A stretch of 64,000 nt of DNA from assembly GCA_050084515.1 (NCBI GenBank), contig CM114273.1, positions 2,480,001 to 2,544,000 on the forward strand, written 5' to 3'. A program made the translations under genes and the position numbers. The notes below the pieces were generated by a model that saw only the letters and a list, made by a program, of their open reading frames with translations, made no database searches and was not told the DNA's origin. Below, piece after piece: positions 58,507 to 64,000 of this stretch (position 1 is its first letter; each line of letters opens with the position of its first letter). The stretch is from Blasia pusilla. Its lineage: Eukaryota; Marchantiophyta; Marchantiopsida; Blasiales.

Positions 58507-60207
58507 AGGATTGGTCACCAAAATGATTCTTGGTTGTATACTTGATTTCAAACCTAGCCTTTGAGCTAAAACTTTGTTTGAAATGGGCTTGATGGAAGTA
58601 AATTCAAAGTTTGTGGAAGCACTTTTTTTTGCTGATTCTTCATAAGCATAAATTGTTTTTATCATGAATTTATTTTTTAGCGTATTCTTCTTCATTTATA
58701 GAGTAAATACTCGTGCCATGATAGTCATGTTGTGTCATATGTACCAATAGATTACTAAGAATACTCAATGGCATGTGGGCATTATGGGATAAAGGGAAGC
58801 ATTGTACTTGCTCCATAGGGTGAAGCTTTAGTACATTGGGATTCTTGGTTGAATTTATTAGGCGAAGCTTGAATTTTTGAATTTGTGAAAAACTTCCCTT
58901 GCTCTTTTTGTATCCTATCAAAGCCTGCTCTCTCAAGAAACATGGAATGAAGTTTGGAATTGGAGCACTTATTCAATACAAATGTTTATTTTGTTCGCCA
59001 TTAAGGAATGATGTCTACATATCTCCTTCCAATCGAATATTACAAATTTCAAAACTAATGGAAGGTCTTCGACACAGTTGTATGAAACTCATGTGAATGA
59101 TTTAACGCATGGTAGGAAAAAAATTTATTGGAGACAACAAACCTCCATTTTCATGGAATATTATGATAAATTTTTTTAAAGTTACAAAAATGAAAAGTAA
59201 TATGCCTTTCTTTTTGTAGCTCCGGAAAATTTTTCCCATTTCAACTTATAATAAATGTTTGCCAATTGCAGAAATTCAAGGAGTATAGGAAGGCATTTTG
59301 TTCAAGTCTTCTTTATCAACGAAAGGTATTATGTTCAGATGAGTTTTATACACACGGCTCCCCCTACAAGCAGAATGCATTCCGCCACTTAACCCAGATA
59401 CATCCTTTTAGTATATGTTATCGACTGCATACATATCACTACACAAATGGCTCTTCCCCCAAAAATACCCTCCAAACGATAACGTGTGTATACATGTTAC
59501 CGGTAGACTAACGAAGATGTGACAATGTCTACTATTATGTTTATTAGTGTTGGTTCAAAATGCGAGTGATCGTATTCGTTGAGAATGTCGTGAGAGGAGT
59601 TTTAAAAAGTAAGAGGCACACTCCAATACTATTGTATATTTCAAAGTTTAGGTAATTATAATGTCGGTTTCATATATGAATATAAATTATGAAACCTTTC
59701 TAAACTATAGGACTTTTAAATGTGACATCTTAAAAATTTGTAGTGTATTTTTTAATTACTTTAAGTAGTTGTTATGCCAATGTGATGCATGGTTTTAAAA
59801 AAACCCCAACATTCTATATTGGATATTTTTTTATATCTTGGATATTTTCTAAATTTTGATTTCACCATTTCATTTGAGTATCTTATTTGCATTTGAGAGT
59901 TGTAATTAATAAACAAACTCCAATCCTCTGCCCCTAATTGTAAAAAAGGGAAACCAACATCCGTTCATCTTCCCTCTATCATCCTTTCATTATTTTTAGG
60001 AAAACCGAAATCCTCACTATGTCACTCCACCCTAAGTAAAAGTGCTTAATAAGGATATTACTCATTCTAATTTAAAAGAGGAAAAGGTCTCTATAAGATG
60101 TATAAAGACAATCATCATATTCTTTCTCCCTACCAAATTGATATGAAGGGATTCCTTAGCCAATCATTTATATCCTATCGCGCCCCTACTCTCCTTGAAC
60201 GTCAATC
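58507..60207. other. AT-rich intergenic DNA, no recognised gene
   Basis: Contains a copy (about 59452-59505) of the dispersed palindromic repeat also found near 31540-31590. No frame with recognised motifs. Confidence 0.45.
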
Positions 60208-60212
60208 TTTAG

Positions 60213-61172
60213 TGTTGCGGAAGCGTACGTTCAGTAGGTCACGAACTCATCGCTGATCTGCATCCAAACACGCACTCTCGTTAGTCGGGTCTGGGCCAAC
60301 CAGCGTTCCAACCCACCGAGTCCTCAACTCGGGGTCTCATCAAGCTCAACCTTCCTTAGTTCCTAATTTCCAAAACATGGCAAGTCCTTCAAGACTTGGA
60401 ACAAACTTCCTAGTTAGTCAAAGGATCTGAAACGGCACTTGCGCGCCTAGCGATCCCAACTGTTCAACGGTCCTCGGGTGAGTTCCGAACCGAGACCCAA
60501 GTAATTGAGTCGCGGGGTGGAATCCAAGACGGATGTCTAAAATCGCCTCACTGGACTTGGTGCAGGTTTTCCAACCCAACCCCCAAACTCGCGTCCCGTT
60601 CCATGCCCTTGAGAGCGCGCTTGGCGCCCAAAGTGGGGTTTGGGTTCCAAGCACTCTCGGAGACCTTCCCCCTTACTAGTACTTCTGGGGTTCTCCAATA
60701 ACCCCTCCCTTTTGGGAAAGAGGGTCGAGCCCTTCATTGTGGCCCTCAACCCGACTCCACTTACAGTCTTTTTCGGGTTGTTTCTCAGCCGATGCTTATG
60801 CGTTTGCAGTGATTTTTGGTGCGTTTGAACCGGCTCTTCATAAGCTTTCCAACGCACCCTTATTTGTTCCAAACGCATCTTGAAGCTAAAAGTTATGGCC
60901 ATAAATACAATCAGAAACTCTCAAACGTTAGTGGCGTTCCAAATCCGGATCTTTCCTTTGGCAACCCACTTCTTAGACTCGACTTCTTTCAAGTCTCATT
61001 CCACATTTGGTCCAGGTTTCTCAGTCGTGAACATCTGAAATGCGACTCCTCGCTCGCGTCTCGTCTCTTTTCTCCTCTTTGAGACTACTCCAACGCGCAA
61101 ACCATCTTAGCGTGAGCCTGCTAATGTTCCGATGTTCCGCTTGGCACTTGTTTGGTCATGAGGGTCGCAACA
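60213..61172 (-). repeat. Gypsy 3' LTR (960 bp)
   Basis: On the minus strand it starts TGTTGCGACC and ends CGCAACA, a perfect 7-bp terminal inverted repeat with canonical TG...CA ends, and directly follows a polypurine tract. Plus-strand frames inside it are not genes. Confidence 0.88.
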
Positions 61173-61846
61173 CTCACCCCTCTTTTAGAGGTTGATGAGG
61201 TTGATGCCCTCATCAACGCAAACCTATGTTATGTCAAGTCTCCTGGGCAGCCTACCCCTTGACATTGAATTGCGTTCTGGTGGCTAACCCGCAATTCCTC
61301 ATAGTCTCTAGTTGTCCTTTGCCCCACTTAGAATTATTAGCCTCTCCTCTTTGATAAGCGTGGACTAGTTCCAAGGAACTAACCTATCAAATAAGCTAAC
61401 TAAGTGTGCAACCTTAGACTCTTCTGACTCATTCCTGTAAACATCACACTTGTTTACCTGGTCCACAAATCGTACTACTATTGGGTCGCTCTCGTATTCG
61501 ACTTAGGCACGTCACTAAGTTTACTTCATCACCCCAAGCCCCAAGACAGACTTCATCTGCCCCGCCGACGCCAGGGCGAGCCCGAGTGTAATCCAACACA
61601 AGGTCCTGTTCTAGGTGCTTATCCACATACGAGCTCTCACCTCAAATACTCCTTGTTCATCCTCTTTGTCGTACATCCTAAGCCTATGATGAACGACTCA
61701 TAGCCATGCACTACCATAACAAATTGCAATCAACTCTGGCATCGAATCTCCAAATCCATACACTCCTTTATTGCAACACTAGCATATTCTAGTTACAACG
61801 GCCTTCGGCCCGAGATTCCACTGATTACAAGTCCTGTCTCTTCGTA

Positions 61847-63860
61847 CTAACGTATATGCTTCGTTTGTGTTCGCTTGAAGTCGCACAACAAGTCTTGCGC
61901 GTGTTCCAAATCCGCCTCCGCAATCCAAGTCGCCTCCTTCACATGGTAGCCCTTCCATTTTACCAAGTATTCATACTTGTTGGCCCGACGCCTCGAACGT
62001 AAGATGGTCTCCACCTCAAACTCCGGCTCTTCATTTACGATGACCGGGTGCGGTCTCACCACCTGTCTCCACGCGAAACGTCCATTATCTTGAAGATATT
62101 TCTTCAACAATGACACATGAAAGGTCGGGTGAATCTTGAACTCGTCTGGCAGCCTCAACGTGTACACATCCTCAAACGGGTTTGCCACAATCACATACGG
62201 TCCAGCATACTTGGCAGACAGCTTCGTAGATAACTCTTTCGAAAGAGTGAGGTTCTTTACACTCAACCACACTTGTTCTCCAACTTGGAATCGTACTTGG
62301 CGCCGACTCTTGTTAGCATGCTTAACGTACCTCATTTGAGCCTTTGCAAGACTTCGCCTCGCGCTCTTCCCATTCTCGTATCTCTACCAACAAACCTTAT
62401 GCCATCGCTTGTCGTGTTCGTGCCAATGTACTACCCTTCGAAAGGGCTAGATCAAGAGGCCCTTCTGGCTCTCGTCCAGTTGCCAGGAGAAACGGAGATT
62501 CTCCAGTTGCAGAATGCTTGGTCAAGTTGTAGCAGTACTCCGCCATGCTCAGCCACTTGCCCCAATCGCGTTGATCAAAGACCGACATAATTCCTAAAAT
62601 CTTGATTCACGATAGAGTTTACCTTTTCAGTCTGTCCATCCGTCTGTGGGTGGAAAGCCGTATTGAAACTCAGCTTGGTCTTAAACCTTCTGAACAAGTG
62701 CTTCCAGAAAGCACTGGTAAACTTTGGATCCCGATCTAAAACAATGCTCCTCGGCAAACCATGAGCACGCCACCAGCTATCGGGAATAGTTGCGCCGTCG
62801 TATAAGCCGTTGCGGAATCCACCGTCGGCACGAATCTTGCCAACTTGCTAAACCGATCAACAATCACAAGTATAGCGTTGTATCCCTCTGATTCCGGAAG
62901 ACTCGTGATGAAATCCATACTCACACTTTGCAAGGGTCCTTCTGGGATCGGCAAGGGATGCAACAAGCCCTGTTTCTTATCATAAGAGACTCTATTCGAT
63001 TGGCAGGTCACACAGGTCTTCACATATTGAGCAACATCCTCTTTCATGTTGGGCCAAAAAAACCGCTTCGACAGAACATCTAGCGTAGATTTCTCTCCTT
63101 TATGTCTTGCCAAGGGCCCGTCGTGACACTCCGCTAACACCTTGGTTCGCATCCTGCCTTGCCCTACATAGATCCTACTCTGTTTGAACCTTAGTAAACC
63201 GTGCCTCAAACTTATGTTGGCCACCTTCTCACCCTGCTTCAACTTCCTCAGGTAATTCCCTGCGTGAGCATCCTTCATATATCCTTCACGAATCCTTCTT
63301 TCCAGATCTGTTTCCTTAGGGAACATTGCTCTCAAGACCTGTGTCGTCGATGGCATGTGTACCTCCTTGCGACTTAACGCATATGGAATCACATTATCTT
63401 TACCTGGCTTGTGAATCAACTCAACATCCATCAGCGCCAAGGTATCATGCCATCGCAGTTGTTTCGGTGTCACTCGATCCTGTGTCTCAAAATACTTGAG
63501 TGATATATTATCGGTGAATACTCGAGTTCTGTGGAGCCCTAGATAATGCCGCCACTTCCTCAAGCAATGTACCACCGCGAACAACTCTTTCTCGTGAGTA
63601 GGCCATCTCCTTTTAGTATCGCTAAGCTTCTTGCTCTCATATGCCACCGGTCTCCCTTCTTGCACCAACATTCCTGCAACCGCGAAATCACTAGCATCGG
63701 TATGCACTTCGAACGGTTTGTCAAACTCCGGCAGCTTCAACACTGGTTCCTACGATAGAATCTGCTTCACTCGGTTGAATGCCTGATTAACTTCCTGGGT
63801 CCAAGTCGTGTTGGCAAACTTTGCTGTCCAATCCGTGAGAGGTCGCGACATATCCTCACA
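61847..63860 (-). pseudogene. Gypsy pol fragment: RT end, RNase H, integrase, chromodomain
   Basis: From about 63850 downward: the end of RT (PLTDWTAKF), RNase H (HTDASDFAVAGMLVQEGRPV, THEKELFAVV, RVFTDN), integrase with the HHCC finger (ECHDGPLARH ... KTCVTCQSNR) and DDE residues ([35 protein letters not shown]), then the GPYVIVANPF/HPTFHVSLLKKY module and a chromodomain (VETILRSRRR, YEYLVKWKGYHVKEATWI). Chromodomains of this class direct insertion to marked chromatin. Breaks: a stop near 63756, frameshifts near 62790 and 62590, and a stop near 62395. The last 160 codons (62335-61847) are open. Confidence 0.9.
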
Positions 63861-63865
63861 TGGGT

Positions 63866-64000
63866 TCTACATTTTCTCAAAGTTTAGGTAATTTGGTGTG
63901 CCTCCCTAAAAATTTTAATTACACATGATATTTGTCATAGAATTTAAATTTTAAAAGTTAAAGAAATAAATTATATATTTTAAATTCAAGAATCAGATTA
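63866..64000. other. AT-rich flank
   Basis: Non-coding AT-rich sequence beyond the abrupt end of the Gypsy fragment. Its first bases (tcaaagtttaggtaatt) also occur near 59640. Confidence 0.4.

Larger units (their letters stand above)
60213..63865 (-). mobile_element. 3' half of a chromodomain Ty3/Gypsy retrotransposon (chromovirus)
   Basis: On the minus strand, from RT end to 3' LTR. The right boundary at about 63865 is abrupt, with AT-rich non-coding DNA beyond; gag, protease and most of RT are missing. The left boundary is the end of a complete LTR. The polypurine tract (aaaagaggggtgag on the minus strand) directly precedes the LTR at 61173-61186. The five bases outside the LTR are tttag (60208-60212); the matching target copy would lie beyond the missing 5' half. 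Confidence 0.88.

Noticed and set aside
60418-61082. Frames of up to 121 codons
   Set aside because: They lie inside the 960-bp Gypsy LTR defined by its terminal inverted repeat and polypurine tract.
62136-62590. Plus-strand frames over the Gypsy pol region
   Set aside because: The minus strand holds the integrase and chromodomain; these are shadows.

Overview
The window is nuclear DNA of a land plant. Three multi-exon genes with GT-AG introns and plant-type products sit in AT-rich, repeat-dense DNA: a receptor-like kinase, a soluble inorganic pyrophosphatase and a plastid-type Mpv17/PMP22 protein. Plant-style Copia, Gypsy, Helitron and Mutator-like elements fill much of the rest. The species cannot be read from the sequence; nothing bacterial, organellar or viral is seen.

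Layout. 1-1870: 3' part of an L-type lectin receptor kinase gene (TM segment and whole kinase domain), open at the left edge. 1871-3300: no recognised gene. 3480-4830: a short Helitron with a broken PIF1-type helicase remnant, apparently in a head-to-tail series. 4830-13270: AT-rich decayed DNA with microsatellite and tandem repeats. 13271-17477: inorganic pyrophosphatase gene with a probable leader exon and a repeat-filled leader intron. 17478-23607: AT-rich, nothing recognised. 23613-28878: a full-length but dead Copia retrotransposon bounded by a 5-bp target duplication. 29220-30410: a diverged ~150-bp tandem array.

33071-44145: the most notable object, an 11.1-kb DNA transposon with 109-bp terminal inverted repeats (one mismatch) and an 8-bp target duplication (GTGGGTCC). 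It carries a Mutator-like DDE/SWIM transposase on the plus strand, reading inward from the left end, and an unrecognised multi-exon gene or genes on the minus strand, reading inward from the right end. This convergent layout recalls maize MuDR (mudrA/mudrB), but the second gene is not one I recognise. The element lies about 0.7 kb upstream of the Mpv17/PMP22 gene at 44841-47097.

47098-64000: AT-rich DNA, then nested retroelement debris. A decayed Ty3/Gypsy body (52.2-54.5 kb) contains a Copia RNase H fragment between 25-bp direct repeats and a truncated Copia LTR on the minus strand. Then come a C-rich island, a threefold repeat, a small coiled-coil ORF, and the 3' half of a chromodomain-bearing Gypsy element on the minus strand with a complete 960-bp LTR.

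The host genes appear independent: signalling at the plasma membrane, cytosolic pyrophosphate hydrolysis, and a plastid or other organelle membrane protein. The rest is a record of transposition and decay. No rRNA, tRNA or CRISPR locus was found.
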